From NCBI RefSeq assembly GCF_030812195.1, contig NZ_JAUSSF010000002.1, forward strand, positions 124,001 through 188,000: a stretch of 64,000 nucleotides of DNA, in the 5' to 3' direction. Origin of the DNA: Chryseobacterium lathyri (lineage in GTDB: Bacteria; Bacteroidota; Bacteroidia; Flavobacteriales; Weeksellaceae). This document shows, one piece after another, positions 47,917-57,875 of this stretch. The first letter of the stretch is position 1. Each line of letters begins with the position of its first letter. The notes under the pieces are model-generated. The model was given only the letters and a program-made list of their open reading frames with translations, was not told where the DNA came from and did not search any database. The translations under genes and the position numbers were made by a program.

Positions 47917-49203
47917 TTATCTGTTTGTAATATCGATATAGTCTCTTTTTTGAGCACCCTGGTAAACCTGTCTTGGTCTTCCGATAGGATCTCCTTTCAT
48001 TCTCATTTCTTTCCACTGAGAAATCCATCCCGGAAGTCTTCCCAATGCAAACATTACGGTGAACATTTCTGTAGGAATTCCTAATGCTCTGTAGATAATA
48101 CCTGAATAGAAGTCTACGTTTGGATATAGTTTTCTTTCTACGAAGTATTCGTCTTCAAGGGCTACTTTTTCTAACTGCATGGCAATATCAAGAGCTTTAT
48201 CCTGGATACCCAATGCGCTAAGGATATCATCAGCTGCTTTTTTAATGATCTTCGCTCTTGGGTCAAAGTTTTTGTACACTCTGTGTCCAAAGCCCATCAG
48301 ACGGAAGCTGTCATTTTTATCTTTAGCTTTTGCTACCCACTTATTAACATCTCCTCCATCTTTTTCGATCAGCTCAAGCATTTCGATCACTGCCTGGTTA
48401 GCACCTCCGTGAAGAGGTCCCCAAAGAGCAGAAACACCGGCAGAAATAGAAGCAAAAAGACCTGTATGAGCTGAACCAACCATTCTTACTGTAGAAGTAG
48501 AACAGTTTTGTTCGTGGTCAGCATGAAGGATTAATAATTTATCAAGAGCGTCTACAATAACTGGATTTACTTCAAATTCCTCATTTGGTAATCTGAATGC
48601 CATTTTGTAGAAGTTTTCAACATAGTTCAGGCTGTTGTCTCCGTGGTTAAGCGGAAGGCCCTGAGTTTTTCTGTAAGTCCATGCGCAAAGGTGAGAGAAT
48701 TTAGCAATCATTAATTCTGCAGCATGATCCATTTCTTCTTTAGAGTTTACGTTAACTGCTTTTGGATTGAAAGCGGTCAAAGCGGAAGTTAAAGAAGATA
48801 AAACTCCCATAGGATGAGCAGAACGAGGAAAAGCATCGATGATTTTTTTCATCTCCTCTGCTATAAAATTATATTTTTTGATGTTGTTATTGAAAGAACC
48901 GAATTGCTCCTGAGTAGGTAATTCACCGTTTAATAAAAGGTACATTACTTCTGTAAAGTTAGATTTCTCAGCAATCTGCTCGATTGGATACCCTCTGTAG
49001 AATAATTCTCCTTTATCTCCGTCTAAGTAAGTGATGTCGCTAAGGGTAGCTCCGGTATTTTTGTATCCTAAATCCAGAGTGATTAAACCTGTCTGGTCTC
49101 TTAGTTTTGAAATATCAATCCCTCTGTCTCCGATAGTACTATCCACGATTGGATATTCATATGAATTACCGTCGTAATTCAATATTACTTTGTTGTCTGA
49201 CAT
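47917..49203 (-). CDS. gltA: citrate synthase
   Basis: A 428-residue type I citrate synthase. Signature LMGFGHRVYKNFDPRAK with the catalytic His, NHGDNSLNYVENF, the second active-site His in LHADHEQNCSTSTVR and LWGPLHGGANQAV are all present. It condenses oxaloacetate and acetyl-CoA in the TCA cycle. It follows enolase on the same strand, as in other Flavobacteriia; an enolase terminator lies in the 81-base gap, so it is at least partly independently transcribed. Confidence 0.97.
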   Translation of the reverse strand: MSDNKVILNYDGNSYEYPIVDSTIGDRGIDISKLRDQTGLITLDLGYKNTGATLSDITYLDGDKGELFYRGYPIEQIAEKSNFTEVMYLLLNGELPTQEQFGSFNNNIKKYNFIAEEMKKIIDAFPRSAHPMGVLSSLTSALTAFNPKAVNVNSKEEMDHAAELMIAKFSHLCAWTYRKTQGLPLNHGDNSLNYVENFYKMAFRLPNEEFEVNPVIVDALDKLLILHADHEQNCSTSTVRMVGSAHTGLFASISAGVSALWGPLHGGANQAVIEMLELIEKDGGDVNKWVAKAKDKNDSFRLMGFGHRVYKNFDPRAKIIKKAADDILSALGIQDKALDIAMQLEKVALEDEYFVERKLYPNVDFYSGIIYRALGIPTEMFTVMFALGRLPGWISQWKEMRMKGDPIGRPRQVYQGAQKRDYIDITNR

Positions 49204-49241
49204 TTATTTATTTTTTTTAAATATACTACTTATTACAAAAT

Positions 49242-49269
49242 ACGGCAAACAAAAAATATCGCTTGCCGT
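49242..49269 (-). terminator. terminator of enolase
   Basis: ACGGCAA (49242-49248) pairs with TTGCCGT (49263-49269) with an AT-rich loop; on the minus strand ATTTTG follows. It lies directly upstream of citrate synthase, so partial read-through is possible. Confidence 0.65.
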
Positions 49270-49284
49270 TATTTATAAATTCAA

Positions 49285-50745
<1,461 letters not shown>

Positions 50746-50835
50746 TTAATTCTCCGTTTAAATAACATTTCACATTGTTTATATTAAAAAAACAGGATTT
50801 CCAAAAAAACTGTATTGGTATTGAATGTATGGAGC

Positions 50836-51624
50836 TTATATTGTAATCTTAAAAATAATTTGAGTTCCCGGACTTTCTTTTAGAATTTGACATTCCCCTT
50901 TTTGCTCCTGCATTCTTCTCTTCATATTCCGCAGGCCATTTCCTTCGGCATGCTCATCTTGAATTCCAACTCCGTTATCAGAGATTTTCATTATGAATTC
51001 TTTATCTTTTTGAACAAAGGAAAGTTTCAGCTGATTGGACTGACTGTGCTTATAAGCATTATTCAGAGCTTCTTTTAAGCATAAAAACATATTCCGCCTC
51101 AGTTCTGTGGAAATTGGCGTTCCTGATATAATATCTTCACTTTCTGATGAAAGTTTAATTTTTGTTCTTTTCAGAAAGTTACTGGTATATTGTATGGCAT
51201 AGTCTATGAAGCTTCCCAAAGTATCATTTCCTGAGTTCAGGCTCCAGAGCATTTCGCGCATGGAAAGATTCATTTCTTCGGAAGTTTTCAGCAGCTCATC
51301 GATATCATTCTGCAGATCTCCGTCTTCTGCTTTCTGCTTCAGGAATTCTGCCTGAAGCTTTAATGCTGAAATCCCAGCTCCGAGATCGTCATGCATATCG
51401 TGGGAAATACGTTCCCGCTCCTGTTCTATGGATTTTTGCTTTTCAAGTTCCTTTTGAAGAAGCTGATTTTGATGTTCTGCCAGCTGGAGCTGTTTTTCTT
51501 TTAAATATATAAGCTGTTTTCTATTGTACATTAACACTACAAAAATGATAAAAGCTACAAACAACACTACGATAAGAAGGGCTATAAGAAAAATCAATTT
51601 TATTTCCTGAGGTAATGTATTCAT
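50836..51624 (-). CDS. sensor histidine kinase (NarX/DesK type, HisKA_3)
   Basis: A 262-residue kinase. One N-terminal membrane helix (residues 9-33), a coiled-coil stretch rich in Leu/Gln/Glu (36-70), then the HisKA_3 box RERISHDMHDDLGAGIS (phospho-acceptor probably His78), and an HATPase_c domain with the N-box EALNNAYKHS and G-box ISDNGVGIQ. There is no extracellular sensor, so a partner membrane protein (overlapping gene upstream, 4 bases) may provide sensing. The cognate response regulator is the first gene of the same cluster. Confidence 0.9.
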   Translation of the reverse strand: MNTLPQEIKLIFLIALLIVVLFVAFIIFVVLMYNRKQLIYLKEKQLQLAEHQNQLLQKELEKQKSIEQERERISHDMHDDLGAGISALKLQAEFLKQKAEDGDLQNDIDELLKTSEEMNLSMREMLWSLNSGNDTLGSFIDYAIQYTSNFLKRTKIKLSSESEDIISGTPISTELRRNMFLCLKEALNNAYKHSQSNQLKLSFVQKDKEFIMKISDNGVGIQDEHAEGNGLRNMKRRMQEQKGECQILKESPGTQIIFKITI

Positions 51625-52217
51625 ACTTTTTTACTTAGAAGACCTTTAAAAAACAAAATATAAGAGATAACTGTTGCCACCTGAAAAATATATTTTAGAG
51701 TGTATAAAAAATTCTCATCCTCATTTTGTATCCAATACATAGGCATCATTCTGAACAAATAAAAAACTGACCAAAACAATAATGAACAGCTTATCCAGAA
51801 TAAGCTTCTTTCTAGTATTGATTCTGTATCTTTCTGAAATGCAATTTTGTTATAGAACCAGTTTAAGGAAATAAATATAGAGTATATGCAGAAAACAAGT
51901 CCTGTATATATAGAATATGAAGTATTACAAATATATATGTAGTATACAGCTAATATTAAGGCAATACCTGTTATAGCTATTAAAAAATTCTTGTAAACAA
52001 TTTCCTTAATAAAAAGAAGACAAAAAAATAGTATACTAAAGATATCAAGAAAATTATACACTCTTTGCCAGTGATGATAATATACTGCAAATATCTCTAC
52101 AGCTATCGTAATAAAGAAATACAGGAAATAAAAATGCCTCCACAGTCTTTTTTGAACTATGGAAACAATAAAATTTGCAACTATTGCAATATAATATGCT
52201 ATGTCTAGAATGGTCAT
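51621..52217 (-). CDS. unknown polytopic membrane protein in a two-component operon
   Basis: A 198-residue protein with about six membrane helices almost without loops and rich in Ile, Tyr and Phe (for example IAYYIAIVANFIVSIV and FLYFFITIAVEIFAVYY). No family recognised. It begins immediately after the stop of the upstream gene and overlaps the kinase gene by 4 bases, so it is translationally coupled to it. Best guess from context: membrane sensor or signal-transducing partner of the short kinase. Confidence 0.7.
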   Translation of the reverse strand: MTILDIAYYIAIVANFIVSIVQKRLWRHFYFLYFFITIAVEIFAVYYHHWQRVYNFLDIFSILFFCLLFIKEIVYKNFLIAITGIALILAVYYIYICNTSYSIYTGLVFCIYSIFISLNWFYNKIAFQKDTESILERSLFWISCSLLFWSVFYLFRMMPMYWIQNEDENFLYTLKYIFQVATVISYILFFKGLLSKKV

Positions 52218-53030
52218 CTAACATCCTGGAGGGCAGAGACCGTTTCTGTCATAAGCGCCTAAACCCGATATCGGAATAAATTTAGCTCCTTGATAATATC
52301 CTAATATCATTATGAAAGTCAGTCTGTGCTTATAGTTCGTCTGAATGACTGTTCCGTCTTCAAGAACTACCTCAAATATATCGTCAGAAATGTGTATTGC
52401 AGGATGAAAAGAGACAACAAGATTCGGATATTTAGGTTTTAATCTTTCAAGCTCAGCATAAAAAGTATCAAATAAGATAAATCTTTCAGTATTTGATGTT
52501 ATTGAGTTATATTGTTGAATGCGCCTATCTAATATTGATTTAAGTCCGTCATTGTAAGTCTTCTTGTAATCATCAAATTCATCTTTTATAATTTCCTCTT
52601 TCTTTAATTTATTATCTAAAATATAATACTTATTTTCTTTTTCATCTACATATAAAAAAACTAATCCTTTTCTATCTGCACCTAAAAAAATTTTCAGTTT
52701 ATTATTCGTTTTAAATAAGTCAGTAGCTACTTCATAGGATATATGCAGTATTTCTTTATAAATTTCAGCAATCTCGTTTGACTTACTAAATGCATTGGTC
52801 ATGTCCATAGCCATTCCGGCATCTATTTCATGACCAGTACTTTGTTCCCGGATTTTATAATTATTCCAATTTATTTCTTCTTTCTCTATAAACCCATGAG
52901 AATCTAATCTGGAAATTTCGTCATCACAAAAAGATTGTATTTCATTTAATTTATCAATGTTGATAATTCCATAATCTACAAGTTGGTGGATTCTTCCTAA
53001 CAAGTTTAATAAATCCTGATTTTCATTCAT
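52218..53030 (-). CDS. unknown soluble protein between response regulator and kinase genes
   Basis: A 270-residue protein without signal or membrane segment. The N-terminal part is helical and acidic; the middle has KLKIFLGADRKGLVFLYVDE and SITSNTERFILFDTFYAEL; the end is SGLGAYDRNGLCPPGC, with two cysteines around Pro-Pro-Gly at the very C-terminus. No known domain recognised. Gaps: 6 bases after the response regulator and none before the membrane gene. It may be a regulatory or effector partner of the two-component system. Confidence 0.65.
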   Translation of the reverse strand: MNENQDLLNLLGRIHQLVDYGIINIDKLNEIQSFCDDEISRLDSHGFIEKEEINWNNYKIREQSTGHEIDAGMAMDMTNAFSKSNEIAEIYKEILHISYEVATDLFKTNNKLKIFLGADRKGLVFLYVDEKENKYYILDNKLKKEEIIKDEFDDYKKTYNDGLKSILDRRIQQYNSITSNTERFILFDTFYAELERLKPKYPNLVVSFHPAIHISDDIFEVVLEDGTVIQTNYKHRLTFIMILGYYQGAKFIPISGLGAYDRNGLCPPGC

Positions 53031-53036
53031 ACTTTC

Positions 53037-53669
53037 TTAGTTTTTAAAATGGTTAAATTTATTTATTGCTTCTACTTTATTGCTCACGTGCAACTTTCTG
53101 TAGATATTTCCTACATGTTTTTTTACAGTGTCTATACTGATGAATTTTCTGTCGGCAATTTCTTTGTAAAGGAGACCTTGTGAAAGAAGTTCGAGAATTT
53201 CTTTTTCTCGCTCGGTGAGATCATCAAAATCTTTAAGTTCAGGAAGCTTTTTTTCGAAGTGACTTAAGACTCTTCGGGCAATTGACAGGCTCATAGGAGC
53301 TCCGCCATTATATACATCACGGATGGAAGAAAGAATCTTGTCCATGCTTTCTCCTTTGATGAGATATCCCATAGCTCCGGCTTTTAATGAATTAAAAATC
53401 TTTTCGTCATCTTCGAAGCTGGTACACATAATAAACTGGGTCTCCGGCATTTTTTTTCTTAGCTTTTCAATGATTTCAATCCCTAGCATATCCTGCAGCT
53501 GGATATCCATCATGACTACATCCGGAAAAGCATCAGTGAGATTTTTTAAGGCAGTGTTTCCATCAAAGAACTGCGCAACTACTTTCATGTCATCCTGGTA
53601 ATTGATAACTTTCTTCAACGCATTGTTGTAGTTCTTTTCGTCTTCTACTATGGCGATAGAAATGCTCAT
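53037..53669 (-). CDS. LuxR/NarL-type response regulator
   Basis: A 210-residue regulator. Receiver domain with acidic pocket (VEDE near residue 8), phospho-acceptor Asp55 in VVMMDIQLQD, the switch residues CTSFEDD and Lys in LIKGESM. The C-terminal LuxR helix-turn-helix runs LTEREKEILELLSQG to IYRKLHVSNKVEA. It is the first gene of the four-gene unit, with the kinase last. It most likely responds to that kinase. Confidence 0.93.
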   Translation of the reverse strand: MSISIAIVEDEKNYNNALKKVINYQDDMKVVAQFFDGNTALKNLTDAFPDVVMMDIQLQDMLGIEIIEKLRKKMPETQFIMCTSFEDDEKIFNSLKAGAMGYLIKGESMDKILSSIRDVYNGGAPMSLSIARRVLSHFEKKLPELKDFDDLTEREKEILELLSQGLLYKEIADRKFISIDTVKKHVGNIYRKLHVSNKVEAINKFNHFKN

Positions 53670-53844
53670 TTTTTTTGTTTAAGGCAAATTTCGCAAGAAA
53701 ACAAGACGGAATCAATTACACTTTTGTGTAATTTAGTGACTTGAGTTCAGGGTTATTGGTTTGTTTTTTGTTTCTATTAATTTACTTAAATTTCTGTTAC
53801 AAATAGAAAACAATTAATATCCCATACATTAAAAAATAAATATC

Positions 53845-54279
53845 ATGAGAAAAAGCCTTTTAATCGCGATTTCTACTGTCACATTTTTATTAAGCAGCTG
53901 CAAAAAAAGTGAAAGCGGAAACAAAAGTGTAATCAAAACTGACAGTTCAGAAACTATGATCACTGACAATAACGGAAAAATTGATTCTGTAACCCAAAAT
54001 TCCTCAACCATTGAAGTGAACGGCCAGAAAATAGAAAAAACAGATTTCGTTTATAAAGCCACAGACGGAACGTTAGTAAAAGTAGTATTCAAAAATGATC
54101 CTAAGGAAAGTAACGTTGCCATCACCAGCAATAAAAAAACGTTTACATTACCTAAAACAGAAACAAAAGACGGCGAAACCATCTACAAAAAAGATGATAT
54201 GACTGCCAGGGTAAAAGGTGATAGTCTTCATCTGGAACAGGGAAATAATGTGATTGAGCTGAAAAGAACGAAAATTTAA
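53845..54279 (+). CDS. small lipoprotein, unknown function
   Basis: A 144-residue protein with lipoprotein signal MRKSLLIAISTVTFLLSSC (lipobox LSSC). The mature part is polar, Lys/Thr/Asp-rich and predicted beta-strand-rich (VEVNGQKIEKTDFVYKA and VKVVFKNDPKES), like the periplasmic membrane-bound inhibitor-of-lysozyme folds in general shape only. It is divergent from the response regulator; the 175-base gap holds AT-rich DNA with no exact -7 match. No recognised family. Confidence 0.75.
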   Translation: MRKSLLIAISTVTFLLSSCKKSESGNKSVIKTDSSETMITDNNGKIDSVTQNSSTIEVNGQKIEKTDFVYKATDGTLVKVVFKNDPKESNVAITSNKKTFTLPKTETKDGETIYKKDDMTARVKGDSLHLEQGNNVIELKRTKI

Positions 54280-54318
54280 ATCGGGATAAATTTCAGGATC
54301 CGGGTTTGAAAGGTAAGG

Positions 54319-54356
54319 ATGAACGATCAATCGTTAATTTTAAATTCATTGTTCAT
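54319..54356. repeat. heptamer-type inverted repeat (word ATGAACR)
   Basis: Top-strand units ATGAACG (54319-54325) and ATCAATC (54326-54332) face bottom-strand units ATGAACA (complement at 54350-54356) and ATGAATT (54343-54349). Both arms keep a 7-base register. Confidence 0.5.
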
Positions 54357-54400
54357 TTGTAAAGTAAAATTGATTTTCGCTGTATAAATCCTACAAATAA

Positions 54401-54429
54401 AAAAGCCATCCAGAATCTGGATGGCTTTT
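54401..54429. terminator. terminator of the ribosomal operon and of the lipoprotein gene
   Basis: Perfect 13-bp stem AAAAGCCATCCAG (54401-54413) / CTGGATGGCTTTT (54417-54429), loop AAT, A/T-rich on both sides. It is the 3' end of the operon that finishes with rplQ. Confidence 0.92.
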
Positions 54430-54449
54430 CATTTATATCTGAATGAATA

Positions 54450-54977
54450 TTACTCTTCAGTTTTCTCTTCTGCAGAGTCAGCTGCTTCAGCCTTAGGCTC
54501 TTCAACTTTCTCTTCTGCTTTTGGAGCTTCAGCTACTACAGCTTCAGCTTTTTTTGCAGTTGCAGATCTTCTGCTTCTTCTTGTAGCTTTTTTCTCCTCA
54601 GCATTAGGATTGTAAAGTTCGTTGAAATCAACCAGCTCGATAAGAGCCATGTCAGCAGCATCACCTGGTCTGAAACCTGTTTTGATGATTCTTGTATAAC
54701 CACCGTTTCTTTCAGCGATTTTAGGAGCTACTGATCTGAAAAGTTCAGTAACTGCTTCTTTACTTTGAAGATATGAAAAAACAATTCTTCTATTGTGTGT
54801 AGTATCTTCTTTTGCCTTTGTTAATAGAGGTTCAACATATACTCTTAAAGCTTTCGCTTTAGCTACAGTAGTGTTGATTCTTTTATGCTCAATTAGAGAA
54901 CAAGCCATATTAGAAAGTAAAGCACTTCTATGAGAAGCTGTTCTTCCTAAGTGATTGAATTTTTTACCGTGTCTCAT
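54450..54977 (-). CDS. rplQ: 50S ribosomal protein L17
   Basis: A 175-residue L17. The conserved core ([20 protein letters not shown] to [25 protein letters not shown]) ends near residue 125; the last 50 residues are a low-complexity Ala/Glu/Lys tail, longer than in E. coli (127 residues) but usual for Bacteroidota. It is the last gene of the operon, followed by a strong terminator. Confidence 0.97.
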   Translation of the reverse strand: MRHGKKFNHLGRTASHRSALLSNMACSLIEHKRINTTVAKAKALRVYVEPLLTKAKEDTTHNRRIVFSYLQSKEAVTELFRSVAPKIAERNGGYTRIIKTGFRPGDAADMALIELVDFNELYNPNAEEKKATRRSRRSATAKKAEAVVAEAPKAEEKVEEPKAEAADSAEEKTEE

Positions 54978-54983
54978 TATTAA

Positions 54984-55979
54984 TTATTTATCAGCGTCTA
55001 ACTTATATTTTGCAACGTCGAAACCGAAGTTAAGACCTTTTGAATGCACTAATTCTTCTAGTTCTGTCAAAGATTTTTTACCAAAATTTCTGAATTTCAT
55101 CAAATCAGACTTACTGTAAGAAACAAGCTCTCCAAGAGTTTCTACTTCAGCTGCTTTCAGACAGTTAAGGGCTCTTACAGAAAGATCCATATCTGCTAAT
55201 TTAGACTTAAGTAATTGTCTTGTGTGAAGTGTTTCTTCATCATATTGGATAGATGCTTTCACAGCTTCTGTTTCAAGAGTGATTCTCTCATCAGAGAACA
55301 ACATGAAGTGATAAATTAATATCTTAGAAGCTTCAGTTAAAGCATTTTGAGGACTGATGGAACCATCAGTTTCTATATCTAATACAAGTTTTTCGTAGTC
55401 TGTTTTTTGCTCTACACGATAATTTTCAATGCTGTATTGTACTTTCTTAATTGGTGTGAAAATAGAGTCAATAGCAATAGTACCTACCGGTGCATTGTTT
55501 GACTTATTCTGTTCTGAAGGAACATACCCTCTTCCTTTTTCAATATTGAAAGTAATTTCGAAAGTTACATCACTGTTTAGGTTGCAGATCAAAAGATCCG
55601 GGTTCAGCACCTCAAATCCGTTGATAGACTTCCCTAAATCACCAGCAGTAATAATAGTTTGACCTGAAACTTTAGCAATTACCTGCTCGTTGGCCTGGCC
55701 TTCTGCTGAAGCTTTTAATCTCACCTGCTTAAGGTTAAGAATAATTTCGGTAACGTCTTCGATTACTCCTGGAATAGTTGAAAATTCGTGCTCTACACCT
55801 TCTATTTTGATAGATGAAATAGCATATCCTTCCAGAGAAGAAAGCAACACTCTTCTCAAAGCATTACCGATAGTAAGCCCGAAACCTGGTTCTAATGGTC
55901 TGAATTCGAATTGACCTTTAAATTCATCAGAGTTAAGTAAAATTACTTTATCGGGTTTTATGAATTGTAAAATTGCCAT
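54984..55979 (-). CDS. rpoA: DNA-directed RNA polymerase subunit alpha
   Basis: A 331-residue alpha subunit: N-terminal assembly domain ([22 protein letters not shown]) and C-terminal domain ([21 protein letters not shown], then [18 protein letters not shown]). It is in the standard rpsD-rpoA-rplQ order. Confidence 0.98.
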   Translation of the reverse strand: MAILQFIKPDKVILLNSDEFKGQFEFRPLEPGFGLTIGNALRRVLLSSLEGYAISSIKIEGVEHEFSTIPGVIEDVTEIILNLKQVRLKASAEGQANEQVIAKVSGQTIITAGDLGKSINGFEVLNPDLLICNLNSDVTFEITFNIEKGRGYVPSEQNKSNNAPVGTIAIDSIFTPIKKVQYSIENYRVEQKTDYEKLVLDIETDGSISPQNALTEASKILIYHFMLFSDERITLETEAVKASIQYDEETLHTRQLLKSKLADMDLSVRALNCLKAAEVETLGELVSYSKSDLMKFRNFGKKSLTELEELVHSKGLNFGFDVAKYKLDADK

Positions 55980-56012
55980 ATTATTGGGTTGAGCAAAAAT
56001 TTGATTAAAAAA

Positions 56013-56621
56013 TTATTTAGAGTAAAGTTCGACGATAAGCTGTTCCTTGATGTCCTCCGGAATCTGGATTCTTTCAGGAGCAGAAACGAAAGTACCTTCT
56101 TTCTTCTCATCGTTGAATTGTAACCACTCATAATTAGCTTTAGAAGCTAATGAATCAGTAACAACCTCAAGAGATTTAGATTTCTCTCTTACAGCGATCA
56201 CATCACCTGCTTTTACTAAATAAGAAGGGATGTTAAGGATCTCACCATTCACAGTGATGTGTCTGTGAGAAGTTAACTGTCTAGCAGCAGATCTTGTTTT
56301 AGCAAAACCTAATCTGAATACTACGTTATCCAATCTTGATTCACAAAGCTGTAATAGAACTTCACCTGTTACACCTTTACTTCTGTGTGCTTTTTCAAAT
56401 AAGTTAGCAAACTGCTTTTCTAAAATACCGTAAGTATATTTAGCTTTTTGCTTTTCAGCTAGCTGAACTGCATATTCAGATTTTTTAGCACCTCTTCTTT
56501 TGTTAGGACCGTGTTGTCCTGGCGGTTGGTTTTTTCTTCTTTCGAAGTTTTTGTCATCTCCGTAGATTGCAGCACCAAACTTTCTAGCAATCTTAGTTTT
56601 AGGTCCAATATATCTTGCCAT
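56013..56621 (-). CDS. rpsD: 30S ribosomal protein S4
   Basis: A 202-residue S4 with [16 protein letters not shown] start, [19 protein letters not shown] and the S4 RNA-binding domain ([19 protein letters not shown], then [12 protein letters not shown]). The N-terminal zinc cysteines of some species are absent. It often autoregulates the alpha operon; no specific site was identified here. Confidence 0.98.
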   Translation of the reverse strand: MARYIGPKTKIARKFGAAIYGDDKNFERRKNQPPGQHGPNKRRGAKKSEYAVQLAEKQKAKYTYGILEKQFANLFEKAHRSKGVTGEVLLQLCESRLDNVVFRLGFAKTRSAARQLTSHRHITVNGEILNIPSYLVKAGDVIAVREKSKSLEVVTDSLASKANYEWLQFNDEKKEGTFVSAPERIQIPEDIKEQLIVELYSK

Positions 56622-56640
56622 AATGGGTAAATTCTAAAAA

Positions 56641-57030
56641 TTAAACTCTTCTTCTTTTCGGTGGTCTACATCCATTGTGCGGCATAGGAGTCACATCAAT
56701 GATTTCGCTAACTTCAATACCTGAATTGTGGATTGTTCTGATTGCAGATTCTCTACCTGCACCAGGACCTTTCACATACACCTTTACTCTTCTTAATCCA
56801 GCTTCGTGAGCAACATTAGAGCAATTTTCAGCTGCCATTTGAGCAGCAAATGGAGTATTCTTTTTAGAACCTCTGAAACCCATTTTACCGGCAGAAGCCC
56901 AAGAGATAACTTCTCCGCTTTTATTTGTTAAAGAAATGATGATGTTATTGAAAGAAGCCTGAATGTGCGCTTCACCAATAGCTTCAACTTTTACTTTTCT
57001 TTTTTTAACTACTTTAGTTTGTTTTGCCAT
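56641..57030 (-). CDS. rpsK: 30S ribosomal protein S11
   Basis: A 129-residue S11 with the family motifs [32 protein letters not shown] and the C-terminal [18 protein letters not shown] (ends in the conserved PPKRRRV). Confidence 0.98.
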   Translation of the reverse strand: MAKQTKVVKKRKVKVEAIGEAHIQASFNNIIISLTNKSGEVISWASAGKMGFRGSKKNTPFAAQMAAENCSNVAHEAGLRRVKVYVKGPGAGRESAIRTIHNSGIEVSEIIDVTPMPHNGCRPPKRRRV

Positions 57031-57042
57031 AATTCCTAACGA

Positions 57043-57420
57043 TTATTTACTTGCCTTTTTCTTGTTAGCAACAGTTTTTCTCTTTCCTTTACGGGTTCTA
57101 GAGTTGTTTTTCGTTCTCTGGCCTCTTAAAGGTAGTCCTAGTCTGTGACGTATTCCTCGTTGGCATCCTATGTCCATCAATCTCTTGATGTTCAATTGCA
57201 CTTCAGATCTTAATTCTCCTTCTACTTTTACGTTTTCAGAGATATATGTTCTGATTGCAGCCAATTCATCGTCATTCCATTCGTTGACTTTCTTGTCTTC
57301 GCTGATACCGGCAGCTTTAAGGATTTCGGAAGAAGTACTTCTTCCAACTCCGTAGATGTAAGTTAAACCGATAACACCTCTTTTGTTTTTTGGTAAATCA
57401 ATACCTGCAATTCTCGCCAT
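57043..57420 (-). CDS. rpsM: 30S ribosomal protein S13
   Basis: A 125-residue S13: [20 protein letters not shown] start, the helix-hairpin-helix YIYGVGRS region, and [20 protein letters not shown] near the C-terminus. Confidence 0.98.
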   Translation of the reverse strand: MARIAGIDLPKNKRGVIGLTYIYGVGRSTSSEILKAAGISEDKKVNEWNDDELAAIRTYISENVKVEGELRSEVQLNIKRLMDIGCQRGIRHRLGLPLRGQRTKNNSRTRKGKRKTVANKKKASK

Positions 57421-57429
57421 AATTTAATG

Positions 57430-57546
57430 TTAGCCTTGTCTTTGTTTAAATTTTGGGTTCTTCTTGTTGATTACGAATAGTACACCTTTTCTGCGTACAA
57501 TCTTGCAATCAGCGCTTCTTTTTTTAATTGATGCTCTAACTTTCAT
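57430..57546 (-). CDS. rpmJ: 50S ribosomal protein L36 (zinc-free type)
   Basis: A 38-residue protein, [20 protein letters not shown] at its start and NPKFKQRQG at its end. Only one of the four usual zinc ligands remains (Cys14): the first Cys is Ser, the third is Asn and the His is Phe. It is too short for many gene callers but sits exactly in the rpmJ position between infA and rpsM. Confidence 0.95.
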   Translation of the reverse strand: MKVRASIKKRSADCKIVRRKGVLFVINKKNPKFKQRQG

Positions 57547-57621
57547 TTGAAATATTTATTTTTTTTACTGACAAATGGAATCTTACGATTTCATTTTGAT
57601 AGTATTTATTTTTCAACAAGA

Positions 57622-57649
57622 GCCAAATGGAACATACATTCCATTTGGC
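57622..57649 (-). other. hairpin between infA and rpmJ (attenuator or processing site)
   Basis: Perfect 11-bp stem GCCAAATGGAA (57622-57632) / TTCCATTTGGC (57639-57649), loop of 6. No U-run follows on the minus strand, so it is not a classical terminator. A third copy of the core, CAAATGGAA, is at 57573-57581. Confidence 0.6.
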
Positions 57650-57656
57650 GTTTGTA

Positions 57657-57872
57657 TTAATATCTAAATGTGATTCTCCCTTTCGATAAATCATAGGGAG
57701 ACATTTCTAGTTTTACCTTGTCTCCAGGTAAAAGTTTAATATAATGCATTCTCATTTTACCAGAGATATGAGCAATAAGTATATGCCCATTCTCAAGCTC
57801 TACACGGAACTGAGCGTTCGAAAGTGCTTCCGTGATAACGCCGTCTTGTTCAATATGTTTTTGTTTCGCCAT
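57657..57872 (-). CDS. infA: translation initiation factor IF-1
   Basis: A 71-residue S1-fold factor with [17 protein letters not shown] start, [15 protein letters not shown] and the C-terminal [20 protein letters not shown]. Location between secY and rpmJ is standard. Confidence 0.98.
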   Translation of the reverse strand: MAKQKHIEQDGVITEALSNAQFRVELENGHILIAHISGKMRMHYIKLLPGDKVKLEMSPYDLSKGRITFRY

Positions 57873-57875
57873 AAA

